From Ktedonobacterales bacterium (GTDB lineage Bacteria; Chloroflexota; Ktedonobacteria; Ktedonobacterales; JADMIN01), in contig JANWHL010000052.1 in the NCBI GenBank assembly GCA_025450405.1, forward strand, positions 1-14,695: 14,695 nt of DNA. Direction: 5' to 3'. The translations under genes and the position numbers were made by a program. This document shows positions 1 through 6,905 of this stretch, piece by piece. Positions within the stretch are counted from its first letter, which is position 1, and every line of letters starts with the position of its first letter. The notes below the pieces were generated by a model. It was not told where the DNA came from. It saw only the letters and a program-made list of their open reading frames with translations, and ran no database searches.

Positions 1-895
1 CCACCTCGTACTCGTCCGACGGCATCTCCTCTTTCGAGCGCCGGTAGAGCACGTAAACCTTTTCCGCCCCAAAGCGCACTGACGACCGGCAGCAGTCCAT
101 CGCCGTGAAGCCGCCGCCGAGGACCGCCACGCGTTTGCCCACGAAGACCGGCTCGCCGAAGTTGACCTTCTCGAGGAACGGCAGTCCCGACACGACGCCT
201 TCCAGGTCGTGCCCCGGCACCAGCTTGTTGTCCGGGCCACTGATGGGATTGGAGAGCATGCACCCCGCGCCGATGTAGACCGCGTCGTACTGCCCGAGCA
301 GATCCTTCAGCGCGACATCGCGGCCAACCCGCGTGTTCAGTTGCACATCCACGCCGAGCGCGTCCATATACTCTTCGCACTCTTCGTGTGTCACCTCGCG
401 CGGCAGCCGCCAGATTGGGATGCCACCGACCATCATGCCGCCCTGCGCGGCGTATTCGTCGTACACCGTGACCTTATAGCCCATCTCCGCCAGGTCGCGA
501 GCGCACGCCAGGCCCGCCGACCCTGCCCCGATGACCGCCACCGTCTTGTCCCGGGTCACCTCCGGGCGCCGCGGGACCTGCCGGTACTCCCGGTGGTCGT
601 GCGCGGCCCGCTTCAGCCAGCAGATGGCGATCGGCTCGCCGTCAATCTTGTTGCGGCGGCAGACCGGCTGGCAGGGGCGCGCGCATGTCCGCCCCAGCAC
701 CCCCGGCACCACGTTCGCGTTGCGGTTGAGCAGGTAGGCCTCGTCGAAGCGCCCTTGCGAAATCAGACCGATATAGGTCGACACATCGGTATGGGCCGGG
801 CAGCCCACCTGACAGGGAATATTCGTCTTGAACCAATCCGGCGCGGCCTCTTCCGACCGAAACAGCTCGTCCAGATTCTCATCCGGGTCATACAC
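1..895 (-). CDS. GltD-like FAD/NAD(P)-dependent oxidoreductase, 3' end outside the window
   Basis: Reading leftward, about 298 codons are open up to the window edge, so the C-terminus is missing. The N-terminus has a cysteine-rich Fer4_20-type region, Cys28/Cys32 followed by Cys71/Cys75/Cys79, as in glutamate synthase small subunits, where it binds an Fe-S cluster. A Rossmann FAD-binding motif follows (VIGAGSAGLA, residues 121-130), then GGMMVGGIP, then a second dinucleotide-binding motif (VLGGGFTAMD, about residues 258-267). Family members pass electrons from NAD(P)H through FAD and Fe-S to a partner; GltD, the dihydropyrimidine dehydrogenase N-terminal module and related reductases share this layout, so the substrate cannot be named without the C-terminus and neighbours. 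I chose the GTG at 893-895 because GAAAGG lies 9 nt upstream. In-frame ATG codons at 926-928 and 929-931 are alternatives with poorer ribosome sites. It is divergent from prmC. Confidence 0.85.
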   Translation of the reverse strand, partial: MYDPDENLDELFRSEEAAPDWFKTNIPCQVGCPAHTDVSTYIGLISQGRFDEAYLLNRNANVVPGVLGRTCARPCQPVCRRNKIDGEPIAICWLKRAAHDHREYRQVPRRPEVTRDKTVAVIGAGSAGLACARDLAEMGYKVTVYDEYAAQGGMMVGGIPIWRLPREVTHEECEEYMDALGVDVQLNTRVGRDVALKDLLGQYDAVYIGAGCMLSNPISGPDNKLVPGHDLEGVVSGLPFLEKVNFGEPVFVGKRVAVLGGGFTAMDCCRSSVRFGAEKVYVLYRRSKEEMPSDEYEV

Positions 896-993
896 GGCTG
901 TCGACCTTTCGTGGGAAACCCCGACCATCATCGCCGCCGGGACCATGTGACGGGCGCCTCGCGCGTCCAGCGCTGCCCGGTGCTCTGCCACCG

Positions 994-1002
994 TATAGTA
1001 TA
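994..1002. promoter_or_regulatory. Overlapping divergent -10-like boxes
   Basis: The 158-nt divergent gap contains TATAGTATA. Read rightward, 994-999 is TATAGT, a possible -10 box for prmC. Read leftward, 1002-997 is TATACT preceded by TG and one base, an extended -10 for the oxidoreductase. No good -35 hexamer is seen for either. It stands out as an AT-only stretch in very GC-rich DNA. Placement is by pattern only. Confidence 0.4.
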
Positions 1003-1053
1003 GCATGGGTGGTCGCGGCGCGGCCAAGCCCGCGCGCCCGCGAGGAGCTCGCC

Positions 1054-2004
1054 ATGTCAGCCACGGACCCGTCTCCCGCCCCGCTCCGCACCTGGGGCGA
1101 CGCGCTCCAGTGGGGCACGCTCTCCCTTGCAGCGGCCACGGCCACACCGGACCTTGACGCCGCCGTCCTGCTAGGTCATATCGTCGGGGCGTCGCGTGCG
1201 TTACTCCTCGCGTATCCCGAACGCCTCATCACTGGCGAGCGGGCGCTGGCCTTTGCCGCTCTGGTCGCGCGGCGGTCGCGCGGCGAGCCGGTCGCCTATC
1301 TCACTGGCCACCGCGAGTTTATGGGCCTCGACCTGCTCATCGACCCCCGTGCCTTGATTCCTCGCCCCGAGACCGAGTTGCTCGTCGAGCTCGCGCTCGA
1401 AGACGCGCGTAGCCGCCTGGAGGGCGGAACGCCCCCAGTCGTGGCGGACCTCGGCACTGGCAGTGGGGCCATAGCGGTCGCCCTGGTCGCACACGAGCCG
1501 CGCCTCCCCCGCGTCTACGCCGCCGATATCTCCACCGACGCGCTCGCCCTGGCGGCCGACAACGCGTCACGCCTGGGCGTCGCGGACCGCGTGACCTTGC
1601 TTCATGGCGACCTGCTCGCGCCAGTCCCCGGCCCTGTCGACCTCCTGGTCGCCAATCTCCCGTATGTCGCGCCGGGCGACGCCGAGATCCTCCCGCCCGA
1701 TGTGCGCGCGTATGAGCCGGCGCTCGCCCTCTTTGGCGACGAAGATGGCCTCGGCCACCTGCGGCGGCTGTTCGCGGACCTTCCCGCTTACCTGAGGCCC
1801 GGAGCCTCCATCTATCTCGAGTTCGGGTATGACCAGCGCCCAGCCCTCGTCGCCCTTGCCCAGACGCGTCTCCCAACCGCCGCCATCCGCGTCTTCGCCG
1901 ACTATGCGGGCTGGGACCGCATCCTCGTCGCCCGCCTCCCCGACGCCCCCCCGACGCCCCGGCCCGATGATAACTCGGCGTCCAGGCGATCCACGGCCAA
2001 CTGA
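1054..2004 (+). CDS. prmC: Peptide chain release factor N5-glutamine methyltransferase PrmC (HemK)
   Basis: This 316-residue protein has the usual PrmC length and layout: an N-terminal helical release-factor-binding domain (about 1-90), the linker motif YLTGHREFMGLDL, the RPETELLVE segment, and a Rossmann methyltransferase domain with the SAM loop DLGTGSG at 132-138. The family methylates the glutamine of the GGQ motif in RF1 and RF2, which speeds peptide release. The substrate-binding signature, normally NPPY, reads NLPY at 201-204; Asn and Tyr are kept. The tail (NYAGWDRIL-like: DYAGWDRILVAR) is typical. The start is the ATG at 1054, 6 nt after GAGGAG; an upstream in-frame GTG at 1009 would add 15 residues with no support. 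prfA, its common neighbour, is not in the window. After residue 300 there is a short Pro/Ser-rich tail. Confidence 0.93.
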   Translation: MSATDPSPAPLRTWGDALQWGTLSLAAATATPDLDAAVLLGHIVGASRALLLAYPERLITGERALAFAALVARRSRGEPVAYLTGHREFMGLDLLIDPRALIPRPETELLVELALEDARSRLEGGTPPVVADLGTGSGAIAVALVAHEPRLPRVYAADISTDALALAADNASRLGVADRVTLLHGDLLAPVPGPVDLLVANLPYVAPGDAEILPPDVRAYEPALALFGDEDGLGHLRRLFADLPAYLRPGASIYLEFGYDQRPALVALAQTRLPTAAIRVFADYAGWDRILVARLPDAPPTPRPDDNSASRRSTAN

Positions 2005-2075
2005 GCACGTTCGAGCTAATTGCTCGCTTGCCAACTGCCGCGCGCATCTGCTCTAATGACCCCAAGGAGGCCAAT

Positions 2076-3185
2076 GTGATCGAGCAATCACCCACTCCAC
2101 CTGGCTCACGCTTCCCCCTCATGCCCGCCGTCCGTTCGCGCGTGGTTCACACTACCCGCCTCGCCCAGCACGTGTACGAGAGCGGCCCCGCGGATGGCGA
2201 TCCCGTCCTGCTCGCCCACGGCAACGCCTCATCGGCGCGCTTCTTTGAGGAGCTGATGGCGGCGATGCCGGGCTACCATATCGTCGCGCCCGACCACCGC
2301 GGCTATGGCGCCAGCGAGGCGAAAGTCACCGACGCCACGCGCGGACTTCGCGACTACAGCAATGACCTCGAAGCCCTCGTCGTTGCGCTCGGTTGGGAAC
2401 GATTCCACCTGCTCGGCTGGTCACTCGGCGGCAACATCGCCATGCGGTACGCGCTCGACCACCCCGCGCGCGTGCGCACTCTCACACTGCACGCATCCGG
2501 TTCCCCCTACGGATTCGGCGGGACGCATGGCGCTAACGGCGCGCCGAACTACCCCGACTTCGCCGGCAGTGGCGGTGGCCTCATCAGCCCGGAGGTGGTC
2601 GCGCGCTATCGGGCCAAAGACACTTCGGCCGACTCGCCATTCACCGCGCGCTCCGCGCTGCGCGCCATCATCGTCAAGCCGACGTTTCAGTTCGACCCCA
2701 TGCGCGAAGACGTGATGGTCGAGCAGATGCTGATGATGGCCATCGGCGACCAATATTACCCCGGCGACGGTGTCAAGTCGCCCAACTGGCCTTACGCCGG
2801 CCCGGGTGTTTACGGCCCCAACAACGCGCTTTCGCCGAAGTATTGCGACGAGAGCGCCCTGGGTGACCTGCGCGACGGTCCACCCATCCTGTGGGTGCAC
2901 GGCGCGGATGACCAGCTCGTCAGCGACTTTGCTATGGTCGACCCGGCGGCGCTCGGTCAGCTCGGCGTGATCCCCGGCTGGCCCGGCGATGCCGTCTGCC
3001 CACCTCAGCCGATGCTGACCCAGCTGCGCGCCGTGCTCGACCGCTATCAAGCCGGCGGAGGCAAGTACACCGAGGTGGTGTACGCGGATTGCGGCCACTC
3101 GCCGCTCATCGAAAAGCCCGAGGACTTCCGAGCGACATTGACCGACTTCCTCGTGCGCAATCCGCTGGGATCCGGTGCCCGATGA
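2076..3185 (+). CDS. Alpha/beta-fold hydrolase
   Basis: This 369-residue protein has the classic serine hydrolase signatures. HGNASSARFF (48-57) provides the oxyanion strand-loop, DHRGYGAS (73-80) follows, the nucleophile elbow is GWSLGG with Ser116, the acid is probably an Asp in VHGADDQLV, and the catalytic His is in CGHSPLIEKPE near the C-terminus. Compared with ordinary 270-residue members it carries a large cap or insertion between the elbow and the acid (about residues 125-260), rich in Gly, Pro, Tyr and Asn. The substrate is unknown; esterase, epoxide hydrolase-like or C-C hydrolase activities are all possible. No signal peptide is seen, so it is probably cytoplasmic. The start is a GTG at 2076, 5 nt after a perfect AAGGAGG. 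The gap to prmC is 71 nt, so co-transcription is plausible. Its end converges on the toxin gene. Confidence 0.88.
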   Translation: MIEQSPTPPGSRFPLMPAVRSRVVHTTRLAQHVYESGPADGDPVLLAHGNASSARFFEELMAAMPGYHIVAPDHRGYGASEAKVTDATRGLRDYSNDLEALVVALGWERFHLLGWSLGGNIAMRYALDHPARVRTLTLHASGSPYGFGGTHGANGAPNYPDFAGSGGGLISPEVVARYRAKDTSADSPFTARSALRAIIVKPTFQFDPMREDVMVEQMLMMAIGDQYYPGDGVKSPNWPYAGPGVYGPNNALSPKYCDESALGDLRDGPPILWVHGADDQLVSDFAMVDPAALGQLGVIPGWPGDAVCPPQPMLTQLRAVLDRYQAGGGKYTEVVYADCGHSPLIEKPEDFRATLTDFLVRNPLGSGAR

Positions 3186-3274
3186 GGAGGGAGTTGGCGG
3201 TCATGACACTCATCGGCCTGGGCGAGTGGCTCGACTGGCGCACACAATGCGTTGTTGCGTGGTTCGGCGGAATG

Positions 3275-3571
3275 TTATGGTCGCTTGAAGACCTCGTGTC
3301 CGCCCACGCGTCGCCAGATGATATGCGTGTCGCCTGGAGACTTGGGAACGTCTATGCGAAAAGTAGCGCGTCCATCAGGCATGTCCCAGCTTAGGTCAAA
3401 GATTCCAGCGTGCCCCTGGAGTGCCCGTACGCGAAGGCTATTGCGCAATGGCCGGCGGGCACGCAGGTCGTCGACCATGTGATATACGGCGGCCATGAAC
3501 TGAGTGCGCTGGTCCTCAGTGATCCGTTGGAAATCCGCGGGAAACTGACCCTCTGTATCATGCGTTGGCAT
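3275..3571 (-). CDS. RelE/ParE-like toxin of a type II toxin-antitoxin module
   Basis: This 98-residue protein begins MPTHDTEGQF and overlaps the antitoxin gene by 14 nt in another frame (ATG inside the codons for the antitoxin's last residues). Its core, with SLRVRALQGHAGIFDLSW, then DGRATF, then a C-terminal GDTHIIWRRVGGHEVF, follows the pattern of small RelE-superfamily proteins often annotated as cytotoxic translational repressors in Chloroflexota and Actinomycetota. In that family the C-terminal beta strands and Arg/His residues act on ribosome-bound mRNA. Here Arg and His in WRRVGGHEVF would be the candidates; this is inferred. A longer open frame extends upstream to 3721 but lies entirely within the antitoxin gene and is best ignored. 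The gene converges on the hydrolase gene with an 89-nt gap. Confidence 0.72.
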   Translation of the reverse strand: MPTHDTEGQFPADFQRITEDQRTQFMAAVYHMVDDLRARRPLRNSLRVRALQGHAGIFDLSWDMPDGRATFRIDVPKSPGDTHIIWRRVGGHEVFKRP

Positions 3572-3848
3572 CGAACGACTCTTCGGCAGCACGGCCAGCA
3601 TCCGCACGGCCGTCGTCGCTTGGTCGAAGATCAGTTTGGTGCGCGATTTCCGTGGCCGCGGCGATCTCCGCCTCGCTTGCCCCGAGGGCACGGAAGAAAT
3701 CGTCAAGATCGGCGTACACATGCCGCTCTCCCGCGGCCTCGGAGATCAGCGTGTCCAACAAGTCCTCTAGAGTTTGTCCGCGTTGCGCCGCTGTGCGCTC
3801 AAGGGCGGCGTACTGCTCTTCGGTCACTTCAATGACCTTGCCCATCAT
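3558..3848 (-). CDS. Antitoxin-like small protein of the toxin-antitoxin pair
   Basis: This 96-residue acidic protein starts MMGKVIEVTEEQYAALERTA. A short beta strand (KVIEVTEEQY) and two predicted helices (about 10-22 and 25-37, with GQTLEDLLDTLI) resemble a ribbon-helix-helix DNA-binding fold. A second segment, YADLDDFFRALGASEAEI (about 45-63), is the kind of toxin-binding region seen in these small antitoxins. The tail is Asp/Ala/Glu-rich and probably disordered. Antitoxin first and toxin second, with overlapping reading frames, is the canonical type II order and implies translational coupling. Either of two adjacent ATG codons (3848 or 3845) could be used; AGGGAAGGG lies just upstream. 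Auto-repression is expected for the family but not shown. The DNA here seems less GC-rich than the neighbours, consistent with acquisition. Confidence 0.68.
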   Translation of the reverse strand: MMGKVIEVTEEQYAALERTAAQRGQTLEDLLDTLISEAAGERHVYADLDDFFRALGASEAEIAAATEIAHQTDLRPSDDGRADAGRAAEESFDANA

Positions 3849-3992
3849 CCATGCCCTTCCCTTTCCGCGTCTGAAAACCCGCGGTTCGGCTCACCGGCAC
3901 GTGACGGAATCGCCCAAGCCCCATCAATCGCCACAACTTCAGCAATGTTCCAGAATACCATGTGTCCTATCCTGACCTATCGCACCTCCACC

Positions 3993-4006
3993 AGCGGCAT
4001 GCCGCT
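3993..4006. repeat. 14-bp perfect palindrome between mtnP and the toxin-antitoxin genes
   Basis: AGCGGCATGCCGCT is its own reverse complement. It lies 35 nt beyond the mtnP stop codon and about 145 nt upstream of the antitoxin start, on the side where a promoter for the toxin-antitoxin pair would be expected. There is no unpaired loop or T-run, so it fits a dimeric-protein operator better than a terminator. No protein is known to bind it. Confidence 0.35.
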
Positions 4007-4041
4007 CCGCAAGTTCAGACTTGATGCCTAAGCACTGCCCG

Positions 4042-4926
4042 CTACCCCTCCAGATACTTCCCGATGAGCAGCCGGTAGCGCTCGCGCACCGGCGCTGAGA
4101 TCATCGCGCGCTCCGTCTGGATGGCGTTGGCGAGCGCGCTATCGCACGCGCACGTCACGTGGCTCCGGTCTATTGGCAGCCGAGACGCGACCGTGCGGAC
4201 AATGCGTTTGGCGTTGGCGATATTGTGCGCGAGGTTGGCCACCACCATGTCCACGGTGACCGGCTCCTCACTCTCGTGCCAGACATCGTAATCGGTGACG
4301 CAGGCCACCGTGGCGTAACACAGTTCGGCCTCCCGGGCCAGTTTCGCTTCGGGCAGGGCCGTCATCCCGATGATGTCGCAGCCCCACTCGCGATAGACCC
4401 GCGACTCCGCCTTGGTGGAGAACACTGGCCCCTCGATGCACACATACGTGCCACCGCGATGCGACGTGACGCCCTCTATCCCCGAAGCGGCATCCCAAAG
4501 CAATCCGCTCAAGTGTGGGCAGTAGGGCTCCGCGAACGAGACGTGCGCGACGATGCCCTCCTCAAAGAACGTATTCACTCGGCTTTTCGTGCGGTCGAAT
4601 ATCTGGTCTGGGACGACCAGGTCCAGTGGCGCGAGCCGCTCGCGCAAGCTGCCCACCGCGCTCACCGAGATGATCCACTCGACGCCCAGACTCTTGAGCG
4701 CGTAGATATTGGCTCGCACGGGCACCTCGGTGGGATTGAGCCGGTGTCCGCGGCCGTGGCGGGGCAGAAAAGCCACTGGCGTGTCGTCGAGTCGTCCGAG
4801 CGTGATGGCGTCGCTCGGCGCACCAAATGGCGTCTGGACGTTCACCTCGTCGATGTCGGTGAGGCCTTCCATTTGATATAGCCCGCTGCCACCGATGATC
4901 CCGAGGCGGGCGGCGTGCGTTTGCAT
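4042..4926 (-). CDS. mtnP: S-methyl-5'-thioadenosine phosphorylase
   Basis: This 294-residue protein matches the MTAP branch of purine nucleoside phosphorylases along its whole length. It starts with the phosphate-binding IGIIGGSGLY-type motif (LGIIGGSGLY), then TPFGAPSDAI, RHGRGHRLNP (phosphate and sugar contacts), SAVGSLRE, EPYCPHL, TYVCIEGPVFSTKAESR, the purine-site segment DIIGMTALPEAKLAREAELCYA, and TDYDVWH. It cleaves methylthioadenosine, the by-product of polyamine synthesis and other SAM chemistry, to adenine and methylthioribose-1-phosphate in the cytoplasm. Length is close to the usual 270-290. A methylthioinosine-specific variant cannot be excluded, but the TDYD segment is MTAP-like. 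The ATG at 4926 has AAAGGAG 9 nt upstream. No mtnA or other methionine salvage gene is in the window. A TATAAT box and two hairpins precede it, so it seems separately transcribed from the kinase. Confidence 0.95.
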   Translation of the reverse strand: MQTHAARLGIIGGSGLYQMEGLTDIDEVNVQTPFGAPSDAITLGRLDDTPVAFLPRHGRGHRLNPTEVPVRANIYALKSLGVEWIISVSAVGSLRERLAPLDLVVPDQIFDRTKSRVNTFFEEGIVAHVSFAEPYCPHLSGLLWDAASGIEGVTSHRGGTYVCIEGPVFSTKAESRVYREWGCDIIGMTALPEAKLAREAELCYATVACVTDYDVWHESEEPVTVDMVVANLAHNIANAKRIVRTVASRLPIDRSHVTCACDSALANAIQTERAMISAPVRERYRLLIGKYLEG

Positions 4927-4944
4927 GAACGATTACTCCTTTAG

Positions 4945-4996
4945 CCGTGGCGGCGGGCCACGGTGTCGGGCGACTCCCGCGGGTCGGGCCGACACC
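4945..4996 (-). promoter_or_regulatory. Two-hairpin structured leader of mtnP
   Basis: Between the TATAAT box and the mtnP ribosome site are two perfect inverted repeats. The first transcribed has 8-bp arms GGTGTCGG/CCGACACC (4962-4969 and 4989-4996), and its loop contains the palindrome CCCGCGGG. The second has 7-bp arms CCGTGGC/GCCACGG (4945-4951 and 4957-4963) and ends 2 nt before the Shine-Dalgarno complement (CTCCTTT, 4936-4942). They share two bases, so both cannot form fully at once. This suggests an RNA-level control element, but I cannot assign it to a known riboswitch class. Confidence 0.4.
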
Positions 4997-5007
4997 ACCG
5001 CGCGCCA

Positions 5008-5013
5008 ATTATA
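5008..5013 (-). promoter_or_regulatory. Candidate -10 box for mtnP
   Basis: On the reverse strand this is TATAAT, a perfect match to the sigma-70 -10 consensus, 82 nt before the mtnP start codon in GC-rich DNA. No convincing -35 hexamer is found 16-18 nt upstream. The predicted transcript starts near 5001 and would begin just before the hairpin at 4996. Confidence 0.5.
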
Positions 5014-5060
5014 CGCGGCATAGGCGGCGCGTCGCGGTCCACGCGGCACGTTGGCATGCG

Positions 5061-5081
5061 CGCGGCGGATATCCCGCCGCG
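5061..5081 (-). terminator. Hairpin downstream of the kinase gene, terminator-like without a U-tract
   Basis: The arms CGCGGCGG and CCGCCGCG (5061-5068 and 5074-5081) form an 8-bp GC stem with a 5-nt loop. It lies 80 nt past the kinase stop codon in the direction of transcription and before the mtnP promoter box. No T-run follows on the reverse strand, so factor-independent termination is uncertain; it may only protect the transcript end. Confidence 0.3.
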
Positions 5082-5160
5082 GTCGCGTCGATGTGGTCGC
5101 CGCCCCCGGCCAATTTCTCGCCGGAACGCCTCCCAACGACCGCTGGCCTCGCGCTCAGAA

Positions 5161-6717
5161 TTACCCCGCGCCCCAGTCGGCCTCGGGCGCGCCACCGGGC
5201 ATCACCACAAAGCGCACGGGGATGATGTGGTCGCCGCCATTGGTGCGCACCGCCACGTGGCAGCGGTATTCGCCAACGGCCAATCCCGCCGTGTTGACGT
5301 GGATGTAGAGCTGCGACGTGGCCGGGACCACACGCGGGGGATCAACCGTGACGCAGCTGCTGTTCGTCTCTACGGCGCCCACCAATTGCCCACCGCCCCG
5401 GTTCGAGAGCTCGATGACCTGCACGGCTGACTGATTCGGTGGCACCACGCCCAGGTCCAGGCGGACTGGCCAGAGGCGCAGGTGCGGGGGGACCATCGCC
5501 CCCGTCGGCGTCCCCATTGGCCCGCGCGCGCCGACTGGCACCGCTGGTGGGACGGTCGCCGGACCGCCCGTGCCGCGTTGGATGGGCGCCGACATGCCGC
5601 CCCCAGGCGCGCGTGGCACCGGATACGTGCCACTGTTCGCCGAGACGCGCGGAATGGGATAGGCCCCGCTATTCGCTGGCGGCCGGCTGGTCGGGCCCGA
5701 ATTGGCGCCACCGAGTGGTCTCCCGGGAATCGAAGACGCCGGCCCGTAGGTGCTCCGCCCTTGGCCCACCGGCTGCCCGGCGGAACGCGCGGCCCACTCT
5801 AGCGCCTGGCGCATAGCGACCGCGTTCGGGAAGCGACGGTCAGCCTCCGGGACGAGCGCCTGCTGTATGACGCGGTCCAGCCCCTCGGGTATAGAGCCAT
5901 TGAGCGCTCGCGGCGCGGTGAGCGCCTGACCGCCGGACCGCAACGGGGCGGCCTCGGGGATGCGCCCGGTGAGCAAGTGGTACAGCGACGCCCCGAGCGC
6001 GTAGACGTCCGAGCGTGGCTCCGAACGGCCGCTGTATTGTTCGAGCGGCGCGTAGCCATCGGTGCCGAGGCGGGCCGTGTCGCGGCTGCGCTGCGGCAGA
6101 ATTTGGCGCGCGATGCCGAAGTCAATCAGCTTGATGGTTTCGTTGGGCAGCAGCATGACATTGGACGGCTTCAGGTCGCGGTAGACGATGGGCGGCACCT
6201 GCGCGTGCAGGTAGCCAAGTACATCGCACAGGGTGATGCCCCACCCAACCACGCGCTGCCACTCCAACGGGCGGCCGACGCCAATGAGCTCGTCCTCCAG
6301 GTTATGCCCCTCGATGTACTCCATCACCAGGAAATAGCGGTTGTCCTCGACGAATGTGCTGGCCACGCGACAAAGGTTCGGGTGGCTGAGACTGCCAAGG
6401 ATGGCGCCCTCGCGGAGAAAGTCGTTGATGGCCTTCTGCCGCTCATTCGGCGCGAGCTGCGACTCACCGAGTTCTTTGATCGCGCAGCGGTCACCGCCGG
6501 CCGTGTCCATCGCCAGGTACACCGCGCTCTGGCCGCCCTGCGCCAGCTTACGCAGCACAAGATAGCGACCGCCGTTGAGTTTCCGGTTGGCGGGAAGCAT
6601 GCCAGTGCCGGCCCGCGGCTGCAGGTCGCGGAGCGCCTCGCCACAGTGGGCGCAGAACCGCGCGTCCGCCCCCACATCGTGGCCGCAGTTTCGGCACCGT
6701 CCGATGGTCGCTTCCAT
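5161..6717 (-). CDS. Soluble Ser/Thr protein kinase with zinc ribbon and C-terminal beta-sandwich-like domain
   Basis: This 518-residue protein starts with a double CxxC zinc ribbon (Cys8, Cys11, Cys22, Cys25). The Hanks-type kinase domain spans about 52-308. It has the ATP Lys81 in AIKEL, the catalytic YRDLKPSNV with Asp181, DFG at 199-201, and YAPLEQYSGR in place of the APE motif. YRD for HRD is normal in this bacterial group. The glycine loop is weak: AQGGQSAVY keeps one of the three glycines of GxGxxG (Gly61). A Pro/Gly/Ser-rich linker follows (about 309-407) with repeats of ANSGxYPxPR. The last 100 residues (LDLGVVPPNQSAVQVIELSN and onward) look like an Ig/ASH-type beta sandwich, often used for protein binding. 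No transmembrane helix is seen, so it is probably cytosolic. The start is the ATG at 6717, 5 nt after GGGAGGGG; upstream in-frame starts to 6807 would add a low-quality 30 residues. It is divergent from yvcK. The substrate is unknown. Confidence 0.92.
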   Translation of the reverse strand: MEATIGRCRNCGHDVGADARFCAHCGEALRDLQPRAGTGMLPANRKLNGGRYLVLRKLAQGGQSAVYLAMDTAGGDRCAIKELGESQLAPNERQKAINDFLREGAILGSLSHPNLCRVASTFVEDNRYFLVMEYIEGHNLEDELIGVGRPLEWQRVVGWGITLCDVLGYLHAQVPPIVYRDLKPSNVMLLPNETIKLIDFGIARQILPQRSRDTARLGTDGYAPLEQYSGRSEPRSDVYALGASLYHLLTGRIPEAAPLRSGGQALTAPRALNGSIPEGLDRVIQQALVPEADRRFPNAVAMRQALEWAARSAGQPVGQGRSTYGPASSIPGRPLGGANSGPTSRPPANSGAYPIPRVSANSGTYPVPRAPGGGMSAPIQRGTGGPATVPPAVPVGARGPMGTPTGAMVPPHLRLWPVRLDLGVVPPNQSAVQVIELSNRGGGQLVGAVETNSSCVTVDPPRVVPATSQLYIHVNTAGLAVGEYRCHVAVRTNGGDHIIPVRFVVMPGGAPEADWGAG

Positions 6718-6864
6718 CCACCCCTCCCGGCGGCGCTCCCGCCAGCCCCAGCTCCAGATTCCCGGCTCGACCCGACCAACCGCCCCCGCGCTCATCCTGA
6801 CCCCCAACCACGGCCGGCGAGCTGGGCGCTCCGGCTCCGGTCGCTCGGCGGCGCTCGTGGCCGC

Positions 6865-6870
6865 ATTGTA
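6865..6870 (-). promoter_or_regulatory. Candidate extended -10 box for the kinase gene
   Basis: The reverse strand reads TGC followed by TACAAT, an extended -10 pattern. No good -35 hexamer is present at the usual distance. The transcript would start near 6857, about 140 nt before the chosen start codon. Confidence 0.35.
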
Positions 6871-6899
6871 GCACAGCCGTTCAACGCCCGTCCGCCTCG

Positions 6900-6905
6900 T
6901 ATGAT
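6900..6905 (+). promoter_or_regulatory. Candidate -10 box for yvcK
   Basis: TATGAT differs from the -10 consensus at one base and lies in an otherwise GC-rich gap. A weak -35-like GTTCAA is 15 nt upstream. It would give a leader of more than 200 nt before yvcK, so a closer promoter may exist. Confidence 0.25.

Noticed and set aside
3182..3394. Rightward frame starting with ATG overlapping the hydrolase stop codon, or at 3203 after GGAGG (63-71 residues, MTLIGLGEWLDW...)
   Set aside because: It runs antisense through the end of the toxin gene, its C-terminal half looks like a shadow, and it resembles no family. The GGAGG is notable but not enough.
3404..3835. Rightward frame of 141 residues over the toxin-antitoxin pair
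   Set aside because: Arg/Pro-rich antisense shadow; the leftward frames have recognisable toxin and antitoxin patterns and overlapping order.
4159..4881. 240-residue rightward open frame
   Set aside because: Fully antisense to mtnP, whose conserved motifs cover the whole stretch.
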